Source of the DNA: Bacillota bacterium
Lineage (GTDB): Bacteria > Bacillota > Clostridia > Lachnospirales > Lachnospiraceae
DNA: 20,446 nt
Direction of reading: 5' to 3'
NCBI GenBank assembly: GCA_023387655.1
Contig: JAEWHR010000135.1
Location: forward strand, 1 to 20,446
In this document: one piece after another, positions 8,484-14,890 of the stretch
How the letters are laid out: every line of letters starts with the position of its first letter
Position numbering within the stretch: the first letter of the stretch is position 1
The notes under the pieces: model-generated
What the model saw: only the letters and a program-made list of their open reading frames with translations
Database searches by the model: none
Told to the model about the DNA's origin: nothing
Position numbers and translations under genes: made by a program

Positions 8484-9356
8484 ATGAAAGTAAGAATAAA
8501 ATTTTCGAAATATGGTGTGGTTAAATTCATTGGCCACTTAGATGTAATGCGTTATTTCCAAAAGGCAAATAGACGAGCAGGAATTGATGTGGCTTACAGC
8601 CAAGGCTTTAACCCACATCAAATTATGTCTTTTGCAGCTCCCCTTGGTGTTGGATTAACCAGTGATGGTGAATATGTGGACGTTGACTTTAATGAAATAG
8701 AGTCGGAGGAAGCGATTGTTAATAGATTGAATGCCGTTATGAATGAAGGATTTGCGGTAACAGAGGCTAAGATTTTAAAGGAACCACTACCAAATCAGAA
8801 AAGAGAAACAGCGATGTCTTTGGTAGCAGCGGCAGATTATTTAGTATCTTTAAAAGATGATTATGAGTTAAAGAAAGAAAATGGGCAAATACTAGATAAG
8901 GATGAATTTAATCAATTATTTGCTGATTTTTATCATCAGAATCAGATTGTAATTAATAAGAAGACAAAGAAGAGTGAAAAAGAGATGGATATCCGTCCAT
9001 ACATCTTTCATTATGGAATCACAGAAGAAGATTTTCTTGAGGCAGGGAAAGACCTTAAGGTAACAAATACAGTGCAAGGATTAGAACATGCAGATACTTA
9101 TGAGAATGGCATTCGTGTGTTCTTATGTTTAGCAACAGGTAGTGTAATTAACATTAAGCCTGATCTTGTGATGGAAGCATTTTGTGAGAAGTATGGAATT
9201 AAATTTGAAGGATTTGCATTTCAATATCATCGTATGGAGACCTATGCAAATGTTGCCGACCACGGCAAGACAATTGAAGAAATGATTTTAGCTGTGGAAC
9301 AAAAAGAATCCTATGCATTAAAGCTTGATCCATTAGGTAAAGTTGGAATTATGTAG
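8484..9356 (+). CDS. TIGR03936 family protein (DUF2344), radical SAM partner
   Basis: This 290-residue protein is a DUF2344/TIGR03936 member, found either fused to or directly after TIGR03960 radical SAM proteins. The diagnostic N-terminus is clear: KVRIKFSKYGVVKFIGHLDV, then FQKANRRAGIDVAYSQGFNPHQ and the APLGVGLTSDGEY segment. The second half carries the less conserved domain, ending KLDPLGKVGIM. No enzymatic motif can be named. It lies 122 bases after the radical SAM gene, separated by the long palindrome, and is read in the same direction. Its role is probably as partner or substrate-recruiting subunit of the radical SAM protein; this is inferred from conserved pairing only. Confidence 0.88.
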   Translation: MKVRIKFSKYGVVKFIGHLDVMRYFQKANRRAGIDVAYSQGFNPHQIMSFAAPLGVGLTSDGEYVDVDFNEIESEEAIVNRLNAVMNEGFAVTEAKILKEPLPNQKRETAMSLVAAADYLVSLKDDYELKKENGQILDKDEFNQLFADFYHQNQIVINKKTKKSEKEMDIRPYIFHYGITEEDFLEAGKDLKVTNTVQGLEHADTYENGIRVFLCLATGSVINIKPDLVMEAFCEKYGIKFEGFAFQYHRMETYANVADHGKTIEEMILAVEQKESYALKLDPLGKVGIM

Positions 9357-9442
9357 AAATAAAGAGTACAAGATAATGTTCTCCTAGTAAGGTTGTAACT
9401 AACCTGTAACTACAAACTCTACAATGGGGAAGAATTGAATAG

Positions 9443-9518
9443 TCCTCTAGTTGCAGTAGATTGAATAATTATGTAAGGATATACAAATAAACTATCCACT
9501 AGTGATTGAACTAGAGGA
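9443..9518 (+). promoter_or_regulatory. Leader of the RNase E/G gene with competing hairpins
   Basis: TCCTCTAGTT at 9443-9452 pairs perfectly with AACTAGAGGA at 9509-9518, just before the ribosome binding site AAGGAAGG at 9523-9530. The same right arm can instead form a small local hairpin (CTAGT, loop GATTGA, ACTAG). The 56-nt loop also contains GGATA pairing with TATCC. The two pairings exclude each other and place structure next to the ribosome binding site. RNase E of Escherichia coli controls its own mRNA through its 5' leader; a similar feedback here is a guess. Confidence 0.45.
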
Positions 9519-9536
9519 GATAAAGGAAGGCTTATT

Positions 9537-10751
9537 ATGAGTGGAAAACTGATTGTTACGAAGATGAATGATAATATTGTGACTGCATTGTATGAAGGCA
9601 ATCAGATGATTCAGGTAAATGTCGACCGTGAGGAAGAGGTGTCATCTCTTGGCAATATCTACATTGGTAAGGTAAAAAATATAGTAAAAAATATTAACGC
9701 TGCTTTTGTAGAAATCGCGGAAAAGAAGATGTGTTATTTACCTCTAGCCGATGTTTCTAACCCGATCTTTACCCACGGAAAGTCAGGGAATAAAGTAAAC
9801 ATTGGAGATGAACTCGTTGTTCAAGTGATTAAAGAAGATGTAAAAACCAAGGCACCAGTTGTAACCACAAGTATTTCTTTTACTGGAAAATACGTTGTAC
9901 TGATGCATGGTACAAAAACGATTGGAATCTCTACGAAGATAGGTTCAGAACAGAAAAGAAAGCGATTAAGAAGCTTAGTTTCTCCGTTGCTAGGAGAGCA
10001 GTATGGTTTTGTATTAAGAACCAATTCGATGGAAGCAGAGGACCATTTGATTGTGGAGGAAATAGAGCAGTTAAAGAAGCAGTATGACCGCATCTTAACC
10101 TATGGAATCTATAGAAATCGTTTTTCACTTCTCTCTAAAACTTTACAGCCATTTTTATGTGCTATCCGAGATGGTTTTGCAAAAGATTTAGATGCTATTA
10201 TTACCGATGATTTATCCTTGTATGATGAAATTAAAGAATATTTGATGGAGCATCAGAAGGAAGATATAGAGAAACTATCTTTCTATCAGGATAAACTATT
10301 AGCTCTCTCTAAACTTTATAGTATAGAAACAAAGCTATCTCGTGCACTTAGAGAAAAGGTTTGGCTTCCATGTGGTGGTTCCTTAGTAATTCAGCCAACG
10401 GAGGCTCTAACCGTAATCGATGTAAATACTGGTAAGGCAGTGTCAAAGAAAAAGGATGTCCAAGAGACATTTTTAAAGGTCAACTTAGAAGCGGCAGAAG
10501 AAATCGCTGCGCAGATACGCTTACGTAATCTTTCTGGAATTATTATTGTTGACTTTATTGATATGATTTCACAGGATTCAAAGACACAATTATTAAGAGT
10601 ATTTGATGAATATCTAAGAAAAGATCCGATTAAAACAACTCTAGTAGATATGACAGCCTTAAACCTTGTGGAAATAACAAGAAAGAAAGTTAGAAAGCCT
10701 CTTCATGAACAAATGAAGCATACAGATTTAGAAATACGTAATGATGAGTAA
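9537..10751 (+). CDS. rng: Ribonuclease E/G family endoribonuclease
   Basis: This is an RNase E/G family enzyme that cuts single-stranded, AU-rich RNA in rRNA maturation and mRNA decay. An N-terminal S1 RNA-binding region covers about residues 35-130 (SLGNIYIGKVKNIVKNINAAFVEI). The catalytic DNase-I-like domain follows, with both magnesium-binding aspartates in place: Asp295 in VIDVNTGKAV and Asp339 in IIIVDFIDM. The protein stops at 404 residues soon after VEITRKKVRKPLHEQM and lacks the CPxC zinc-link motif that normally follows this point in E. coli RNase E/G, so tetramer formation by a zinc link is not expected. It sits downstream of the TIGR03960/TIGR03936 pair, as in many clostridia. RNase G versus RNase E cannot be decided; the short form favours the rng name. 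Confidence 0.9.
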   Translation: MSGKLIVTKMNDNIVTALYEGNQMIQVNVDREEEVSSLGNIYIGKVKNIVKNINAAFVEIAEKKMCYLPLADVSNPIFTHGKSGNKVNIGDELVVQVIKEDVKTKAPVVTTSISFTGKYVVLMHGTKTIGISTKIGSEQKRKRLRSLVSPLLGEQYGFVLRTNSMEAEDHLIVEEIEQLKKQYDRILTYGIYRNRFSLLSKTLQPFLCAIRDGFAKDLDAIITDDLSLYDEIKEYLMEHQKEDIEKLSFYQDKLLALSKLYSIETKLSRALREKVWLPCGGSLVIQPTEALTVIDVNTGKAVSKKKDVQETFLKVNLEAAEEIAAQIRLRNLSGIIIVDFIDMISQDSKTQLLRVFDEYLRKDPIKTTLVDMTALNLVEITRKKVRKPLHEQMKHTDLEIRNDE

Positions 10752-10812
10752 AGTAATATTTTAAACATGAAATGGTGTTTTATTAATCAATGACAAAAAA
10801 TATAAATACGCA

Positions 10813-10852
10813 ATAACCTAGGTGCAGCTGAGAAATTTTGTACTTAGGTTAT
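10813..10852 (+). other. Hairpin between rng and the tRNA deacylase gene
   Basis: ATAACCTAGGT at 10813-10823 pairs with ACTTAGGTTAT at 10842-10852 (one G-T wobble) around an 18-nt loop. There is no T-run after it. It could be a weak terminator for rng or a leader structure for the next gene, whose ATG is 52 bases away. Confidence 0.45.
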
Positions 10853-10904
10853 GCAGGCATACACTATAAATGTACAGATACCAAGTACAGGAATGGAGAA
10901 ATGA

Positions 10905-11378
10905 ATGAAGATTACGAATGCCATGCGTATGTTAACGCAAGCCGGAATAGAATACAAAGCGATGGAATATGATGTGGATGAAGATAATCTTGCAGGAGTC
11001 CATGTTGCCGAGCAGATTGGAATGCCTGTTGAACAGGTATTTAAAACTTTAGTGGCACACGGAGAGAAAAAGGGATATCTCGTATTTTGTATTCCCGTAG
11101 CAGAAGAACTGGACTTAAAAAAGGCAGCGAACATAATAGGAGATAAAAAGATCGAGCTTGTTCATGTTAAAGAGCTTCTTGGTCTCACTGGATATATTCG
11201 TGGTGGTTGTTCTCCTATTGGAATGAAAAAGAAATTTCCAACCTATATAGATGAAACTGCGATTCTTTTTGATGAGATTACTGTTAGTGCGGGAATTCGT
11301 GGCTGTCAGTTATTAGTACCAAGAGAGAAGCTTATAGAGTATCTTCAGGCCAATCTTTGTGATTTGACTGTTGAATAG
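10905..11378 (+). CDS. ybaK: YbaK/EbsC-type Cys-tRNA(Pro) deacylase
   Basis: This is a YbaK-type trans-editing deacylase that hydrolyses mischarged Cys-tRNA(Pro) in the cytoplasm, keeping cysteine out of proline positions. The family's key lysine is present as Lys47 in QVFKTLV, and the binding-site motif GYIRGGCSPIGMKKK lies at residues 96-110. At 157 residues the length is standard for the stand-alone enzyme. The start ATG at 10905 is preceded by GGAGA at 10895-10899; another ATG four bases upstream is out of frame. The gene appears to be a single unit followed by its own terminator. Related editing domains act on other aminoacyl-tRNAs, so the exact specificity is inferred from the GGCSPIG motif. 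Confidence 0.92.
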   Translation: MKITNAMRMLTQAGIEYKAMEYDVDEDNLAGVHVAEQIGMPVEQVFKTLVAHGEKKGYLVFCIPVAEELDLKKAANIIGDKKIELVHVKELLGLTGYIRGGCSPIGMKKKFPTYIDETAILFDEITVSAGIRGCQLLVPREKLIEYLQANLCDLTVE

Positions 11379-11477
11379 ATTGTTGAATTGATTATTAAAT
11401 ATAATATTTGATAAGTTTGGTTTTTAATAATTTTATAGTGATATATTATGGTTATAGATACAACTAATACAAAAATG

Positions 11478-11518
11478 CCTCTGTACTTGAAAAAGAAGTA
11501 TAGAGGTTATTTTATTTT
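11478..11518. terminator. Terminator after ybaK, possibly bidirectional
   Basis: CCTCTGTACTT at 11478-11488 pairs with AAGTATAGAGG at 11496-11506 (one G-T wobble) around a seven-base A-rich loop, followed by TTATTTTATTTT. On the other strand it is followed by CATTTTTG, so it may also serve the minus-strand gene at 11600-12148, which converges on it. The rest of the 11379-11599 gap shows no gene. Confidence 0.85.
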
Positions 11519-11599
11519 GGTTGAGGATATTATGGTAGTTAAGAAAAGGAAGGGAAAGAAAAGTTTATGTAGTAGTCGTAGTATAATTAAGATCTAGTA

Positions 11600-12148
11600 T
11601 TATATTAGATTATCTATATAGGAATCGTTCCAAAGTTGAACTTCTATATAACGATTTTTTTTATTAAGGTCATTTAAAAATGTAAAAATATCTTGTGACT
11701 TCCCTTTAAAAAAATCATATAACATATCTTTGTTGAGTGGTTCCATTCTGTTAACAGAATCTATTATTCCCATACTATCCCCAATAGTAAAACTAACCTC
11801 TGCTGTTGAGATATCATCTAACAAAAGTCTAGTTTTTCTACCGCTCTTGTACCATGTTTCTAAAAAGGTGCTTTCGCCTAAGACAAAATACAAAGGGCTT
11901 TTGATGATAGGTTTTCCACCTAGTTTTAGAAAACTATCGTACAGCCATGTCTCCGTACGCAATCTTTTCTCATAATAACCAGGAAAATCACTTCTTTGAA
12001 ATCTACTAAAGGAAGTAAAAGAGGGCTCCACATGCTGTGATAAGTTATCAGCAAGGAGAAATGCTTCGGTTTCAGTCAGTCGTGTAATATTTTGAAAAGG
12101 TATACATCTCTGATCGCAATAATTTGTTATGTAAAGATTTGGATACAT
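11600..12148 (-). CDS. Conserved protein of unknown function
   Basis: I can give no function for this 182-residue protein. It is soluble, with no signal peptide or membrane span. It opens with YPNLYITNYCDQRCIPF and ends with YIEVQLWNDSYI. It contains a run of conserved-looking aromatic and charged positions (FTSFSRFQRSDFPGYYEKR; RTETWLYDSF; YFVLGESTF; FTIGDSMG) that suggests a compact folded domain. The pattern resembles uncharacterised proteins I recall from other Firmicutes, but no Pfam name is offered. An AAAGAGAG ribosome binding site lies before the ATG at 12148. It is the only minus-strand gene in this part of the window and is divergent from the sigma factor operon, with 503 bases between the starts. 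Confidence 0.75.
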   Translation of the reverse strand: MYPNLYITNYCDQRCIPFQNITRLTETEAFLLADNLSQHVEPSFTSFSRFQRSDFPGYYEKRLRTETWLYDSFLKLGGKPIIKSPLYFVLGESTFLETWYKSGRKTRLLLDDISTAEVSFTIGDSMGIIDSVNRMEPLNKDMLYDFFKGKSQDIFTFLNDLNKKNRYIEVQLWNDSYIDNLI

Positions 12149-12475
12149 ATTTTCTCTCTTTCTAACGCGTAACGATAGCGTTTTGCTAAATAGGTGTCAG
12201 TAGATATAAAGACTGTAAAATCATGGATACAATTATACTGTTTTACCTGATAAAATACTATAGAATAGATATTAATTATTGATAAAATTAACTTATCTTT
12301 TTATATAAGATTTCGACGCGATTATTGGTTGTCCAACTATTTAGTGAATAAGTCTTTAAATATAAGAGTTTGTATAAAGAATTGAATTACGACTTTCTAC
12401 ATAATAGAATTAATACATATAGTTAATAATCGTGCAGAATTAAAAAGGCAAAGAAACAAAATAACTTTAGTCTTT
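12149..12475. other. Divergent intergenic region without genes
   Basis: No coding region is supported here. For the minus-strand gene a TATAAT box reads on the minus strand at about 12234-12239. It is flanked by an inverted repeat of GTAAAA and TTTTAC, a possible operator. Just before its start codon AACGC and GCGTT form another short inverted repeat. The right side runs into the four-copy tandem repeat at 12476-12573. Confidence 0.35.
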
Positions 12476-12573
12476 GAAAAATTAAATAACATTAATCTTA
12501 GAAAAATTAAATAACATTAATCTTAGAAAAAAAGATAACATTAATTTTAGAGAAATAAGATAACATTAATCTG
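12476..12573. repeat. Four-copy 24-25 bp tandem repeat upstream of the sigma operon
   Basis: Copies lie at 12476-12500, 12501-12525, 12526-12549 and 12550-12573. The first two are identical over 25 bp; the last two are 24 bp and diverged. All four keep the core ATAACATTAAT. The array ends about 78 bases before the GTG start of the ECF sigma factor. There are no unique spacers, so it is not a CRISPR array. It may be a set of direct-repeat binding sites or a slippage-prone minisatellite. Confidence 0.9.
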
Positions 12574-12651
12574 AAAGATTTAAAATTATATAAAACCTTT
12601 GCACGGAAAGTGACTACCTAAATCGTTATATTAGTGAAAGGGGGAGAAAGC

Positions 12652-13128
12652 GTGATTAACAAAATAGAGCAAATCGATGCTGTAGTAGAAAAATATTCTG
12701 ATATGATCATTAGAATTGCTTATCAGAATTTAAAGAATCAGTCTGATGCAGAAGATGTCGCTCAGGAAGTTTTCCTAAAACTGATGAGAGAAGAAGAATT
12801 TGAAGACGAAGGACATCGGAAGGCATGGCTAATTCGAGTTACGATAAATTTATGTAAAGATGTGAATAAGTCTGCTTGGAATCGTAAGACAGAAGGTCTT
12901 ATAGAGACATGGGAGACCGTTGATAGGGAACAGCTAAGAGTATTAGATGAGCTTTGGGAATTACCGAAAGACTATAGAAATGTTGTATATTTGTATTATT
13001 ACGAAGAGCTTACCATTCCTGAGATAGCGAAGATTATAAAGAGAAAAGAGAACACCGTAAGTTCTTGGTTAACCAGAGCAAGAAAGAAACTAAAAACTAT
13101 CCTTGTGGAAGGAGGATATCGTCCATGA
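12652..13128 (+). CDS. ECF-type RNA polymerase sigma factor
   Basis: This is an extracytoplasmic-function sigma-70 family factor that directs RNA polymerase to a small set of promoters. Region 2 spans about residues 8-70 (YSDMIIRIAYQNLKN; DAEDVAQEVFLKLM) and region 4 about 100-152 (LPKDYRNVVYLYYYEELTIPEIA, then KENTVSSWLTRARKKL). At 158 residues the length is normal. I chose the GTG at 12652 because GGGGGAG at 12640-12646 sits in the right place before it; the upstream GTG at 12634 would put that site inside the gene. Its stop overlaps the start of the next gene (ATGA at 13125-13128), the usual coupling of an ECF factor to its anti-sigma. A possible ECF-like promoter (GGAAAG, then CGTTAT at 12624) is weak. 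Confidence 0.92.
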   Translation: MINKIEQIDAVVEKYSDMIIRIAYQNLKNQSDAEDVAQEVFLKLMREEEFEDEGHRKAWLIRVTINLCKDVNKSAWNRKTEGLIETWETVDREQLRVLDELWELPKDYRNVVYLYYYEELTIPEIAKIIKRKENTVSSWLTRARKKLKTILVEGGYRP

Positions 13129-14132
13129 GAAAAAATGAATATACAAAATGTATAAATGAAATTAAAGCAACAGAAAAAATGAAACAGTCAATCAAAGAGA
13201 AGATGTTACAACAGGTAAATCTGCTTCAACAAGAAAAATATCAATATGAAAAGTATCAACTAGACAAATTTCAGCAAGAAAAAGCTCAGCAAGAAAAACT
13301 TCAATATGAAAAACATCAACAAGAAATACATCAACAAGAAATACAACAACAAGATAAAGTACAACAACAAGTTAAAGTACAACAACAATCTAAATTAAAC
13401 CAGATGAAATTAACTATAAAAGAAGAGAAAAATAGAAGGACTTTTTGGCTTCGACGTCCAGTGCGAATAGTACTAGCTGCTATAGTTGTATTTATTGTGG
13501 TTGGATTAACAGGAAAGATGATACTAGACAACCAAAATCTTATTCCACTGGAAAAATCACATGGAAGAGTGAAAGTTAAGTATATTACTAATGCACCAAA
13601 TATCAGAGTAAGTAACGCATTAGTATATTTAACAGAAGAGGAATTGATACAACGAGAAGGATTAGAGATAGTACAAGGAACAATCACTGACATTAAAAAT
13701 ATTGAAGTTATCATCGAAGGAGATAAAAATTATTATGCACTTGCAAGTATATTAGTTGATAAAGTATATCAAGGAAAAAGCCAGGTAGGTGATGTTATTG
13801 TGATAAAGTTACCATGTGCTATTGATACGGGAGTATGGGTTGAGGATACAGGTGTAGTGTCCGCTATGCGTGTTGGTATGAGGGGAATCTTTATGCCATT
13901 TACTTACGATGAAGAAAATTCATTTTATAGGGAAGGCGATACAACTTTATACTGGAAAGATATTGTTGATTATGGATTATTAGATGGAGAGAGATATGTA
14001 TTTCTAGAAACTTCAGATGGAATTCAATATTCGGAATATGCTTATCCTTCGTTACAAGGGGCAAATAATTTAGTAGATATTGAGAGTTTTCTTGTAAAGA
14101 TGTTAGAATCAAAAAATGAAACTGGTAAGTAA
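13125..14132 (+). CDS. Membrane anti-sigma-like protein with pentapeptide repeats
   Basis: This is probably the membrane-bound anti-sigma regulator of the preceding ECF factor. The call rests on position: its ATG overlaps the sigma stop, with GGAAGGAGGA before it. Residues 1-34 form a short cytoplasmic helix region (NEYTKCINEIKATEKMKQSI). Residues 35-90 are an eleven-fold pentapeptide repeat of the form Q-x-E-K-x, likely a long charged helix or coiled coil. One membrane segment follows at about 113-130 (VRIVLAAIVVFIVVGLTG), then an external domain of about 200 residues with no family I can name (YLTEEELIQREGLEIVQGTI; VDKVYQGKSQVGDVIVIKLP). No zinc-binding anti-sigma motif is visible. An in-frame extension upstream to 13065 lies inside the sigma gene and is rejected. 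Confidence 0.8.
   Translation: MRKNEYTKCINEIKATEKMKQSIKEKMLQQVNLLQQEKYQYEKYQLDKFQQEKAQQEKLQYEKHQQEIHQQEIQQQDKVQQQVKVQQQSKLNQMKLTIKEEKNRRTFWLRRPVRIVLAAIVVFIVVGLTGKMILDNQNLIPLEKSHGRVKVKYITNAPNIRVSNALVYLTEEELIQREGLEIVQGTITDIKNIEVIIEGDKNYYALASILVDKVYQGKSQVGDVIVIKLPCAIDTGVWVEDTGVVSAMRVGMRGIFMPFTYDEENSFYREGDTTLYWKDIVDYGLLDGERYVFLETSDGIQYSEYAYPSLQGANNLVDIESFLVKMLESKNETGK
13227..13394 (+). repeat. 15-bp coding minisatellite (11 pentapeptide units)
   Basis: Eleven units of 15 bp, one carrying an extra codon, encode QQEKY, QYEKY, QLDKF, QQEKA, QQEKL, QYEKH, QQEIH, QQEIQ, QQDKV, QQQVK and QQQSK. Gln is fixed at position 1, and acidic then basic residues usually fill positions 3 and 4. Early units are better conserved in the EK pair than late ones, which suggests stepwise duplication. 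Confidence 0.92.
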
Positions 14133-14157
14133 AAGCGGAGTGTAGCAGAAGCAATAA

Positions 14158-14204
14158 AATAAGAGTGAGGGATTTGAGTTTATCATATTCCTCACTCTTA
14201 TTAG
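14158..14204 (+). terminator. Terminator of the sigma/anti-sigma operon
   Basis: A perfect 13-base-pair stem pairs 14158-14170 with 14190-14202 around a 19-nt loop, 25 bases after the stop codon. The T-run after it is poor, so efficiency is uncertain. Confidence 0.65.
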
Positions 14205-14336
14205 AATAGTAATCTCTTTGACTCAGGTTCTTAAATGTACAGTAACATAAGAAGAAAAAAGTCGTTATTATATGCGTTGCGTTAACCGAACTTAAGTTAC
14301 TATATTGCATAAAATAATAAAAAAGGGTTTATAACA
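14205..14336 (+). other. Intergenic region with an inverted repeat before the orphan gene
   Basis: No gene is visible. GTAACATAAG at 14242-14251 and CTTAAGTTAC at 14291-14300 form an inverted repeat with one mismatch and a 39-nt gap, which could be a leader hairpin or an operator. AAAAGGG at about 14321-14327 is the likely ribosome binding site of the next gene. Confidence 0.3.
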
Positions 14337-14690
14337 ATGATACAGACCGAAAGGTATGAAATATCATTTGCTTCACTAAAAAACATAACATTTAACTTAG
14401 ATCTTGCAGTCCATAGTTGGATCATAGCTGCGAATAAATTGTATAAGGAAACAGGGATATTTGTTAGTGCTCAGATGATAGAGAAAATGTTGGCTTCTAA
14501 AGATGGAAGTACATTAGAACGTTGTATCGTTGTAACTTCTACTAGGAATCCAATGTTAACTCCGAATAAAGCTGACTTCTATAGAGCATTAAAGATAGTG
14601 GCTACGGAAGTAAAAAATGATTTAAAGAATCCATATACTACAATATCTGAATTTGTTATTAACGTTTCTTTTTTCTTACATGAACTGTAG
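14337..14690 (+). CDS. Small protein of unknown function
   Basis: I do not recognise this 117-residue protein. It appears soluble and mostly helical, with no signal peptide, membrane segment or clear motif. Visible features are HSWIIAANKLYKETGIFVSAQMIEKML, written here as HSWIIAANKL then YKETGIFVSAQ, and a middle segment CIVVTSTRNPMLTPNKADFY. The C-terminus ends in FVINVSFFLHEL. It has its own ribosome binding site and a terminator that overlaps its stop codon, so it is a stand-alone gene and not a random open frame. No coding frame competes on the other strand. Confidence 0.6.
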   Translation: MIQTERYEISFASLKNITFNLDLAVHSWIIAANKLYKETGIFVSAQMIEKMLASKDGSTLERCIVVTSTRNPMLTPNKADFYRALKIVATEVKNDLKNPYTTISEFVINVSFFLHEL

Positions 14691-14712
14691 ACAATGGGTC
14701 TACAGTTTTTTT
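14683..14712 (+). terminator. Terminator overlapping the stop codon of the orphan gene
   Basis: AACTGTAGAC at 14683-14692 pairs perfectly with GTCTACAGTT at 14698-14707 around AATGG and runs into TTTTTTT. The stop codon TAG (14688-14690) is inside the left arm, so a terminating ribosome would cover part of the hairpin. Confidence 0.9.
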
Positions 14713-14749
14713 AATTAATGGAAATTATTCTCCTATTAATTAAAAAACT

Positions 14750-14789
14750 CTCCGAGGGATGCGCACTCCGCTGACGCTGCGGCGCGATC
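14750..14789. other. GC-rich patch in AT-rich surroundings
   Basis: 29 of these 40 bases are G or C, against a strongly AT-rich neighbourhood. A small hairpin CCGC-TGACGCT-GCGG lies inside. It is not coding. It may be a remnant of a repeat or an inserted element; no matching copy occurs elsewhere in this window. Confidence 0.5.
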
Positions 14790-14799
14790 AAAATAAAAT

Positions 14800-14874
14800 T
14801 ACTTTGAACTTCAAAATATCTTGACGGAATTTGAAACTACTGATATAATGCAAAATAGTTTGAAGTTCAAAGTA
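14800..14874 (+). promoter_or_regulatory. Promoter with two inverted FabT-like operators
   Basis: The -35 is TTGACG at 14821-14826 and the -10 is TATAAT at 14844-14849, with a 17-base spacer. A 16-bp site (TACTTTGAACTTCAAA) at 14800-14815 lies just before the -35. Its exact reverse complement lies at 14859-14874, over the expected start of transcription. Each contains the near-perfect palindrome TTTGAA-N-TTCAAA, like the FabT sites of Gram-positive fatty-acid genes. A further half site, TTTGAAA, is inside the spacer. The layout fits autorepression by the MarR protein encoded next. Confidence 0.85.
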
Positions 14875-14890
14875 AATGGAGGAAACCAAG

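Noticed and set aside
12476..12573. Possible CRISPR array
   Set aside because: The repeats are directly adjacent with no unique spacers, and no cas gene is in the window.
12634..12651. GTG at 12634 as start of the ECF sigma factor
   Set aside because: It would place GGGGGAG inside the gene, while the GTG at 12652 is correctly spaced from that site.
13065..13124. Longer N-terminus for the anti-sigma-like protein
   Set aside because: The added residues lie in another frame of the sigma gene; the ATG at 13125 has a strong ribosome binding site and the usual ATGA overlap.
13331..13714. 127-residue minus-strand frame rich in Cys, Thr and Ser
   Set aside because: It is the mirror of the repeat-rich anti-sigma gene; its CCC and TCC runs are reverse complements of Gln codons.
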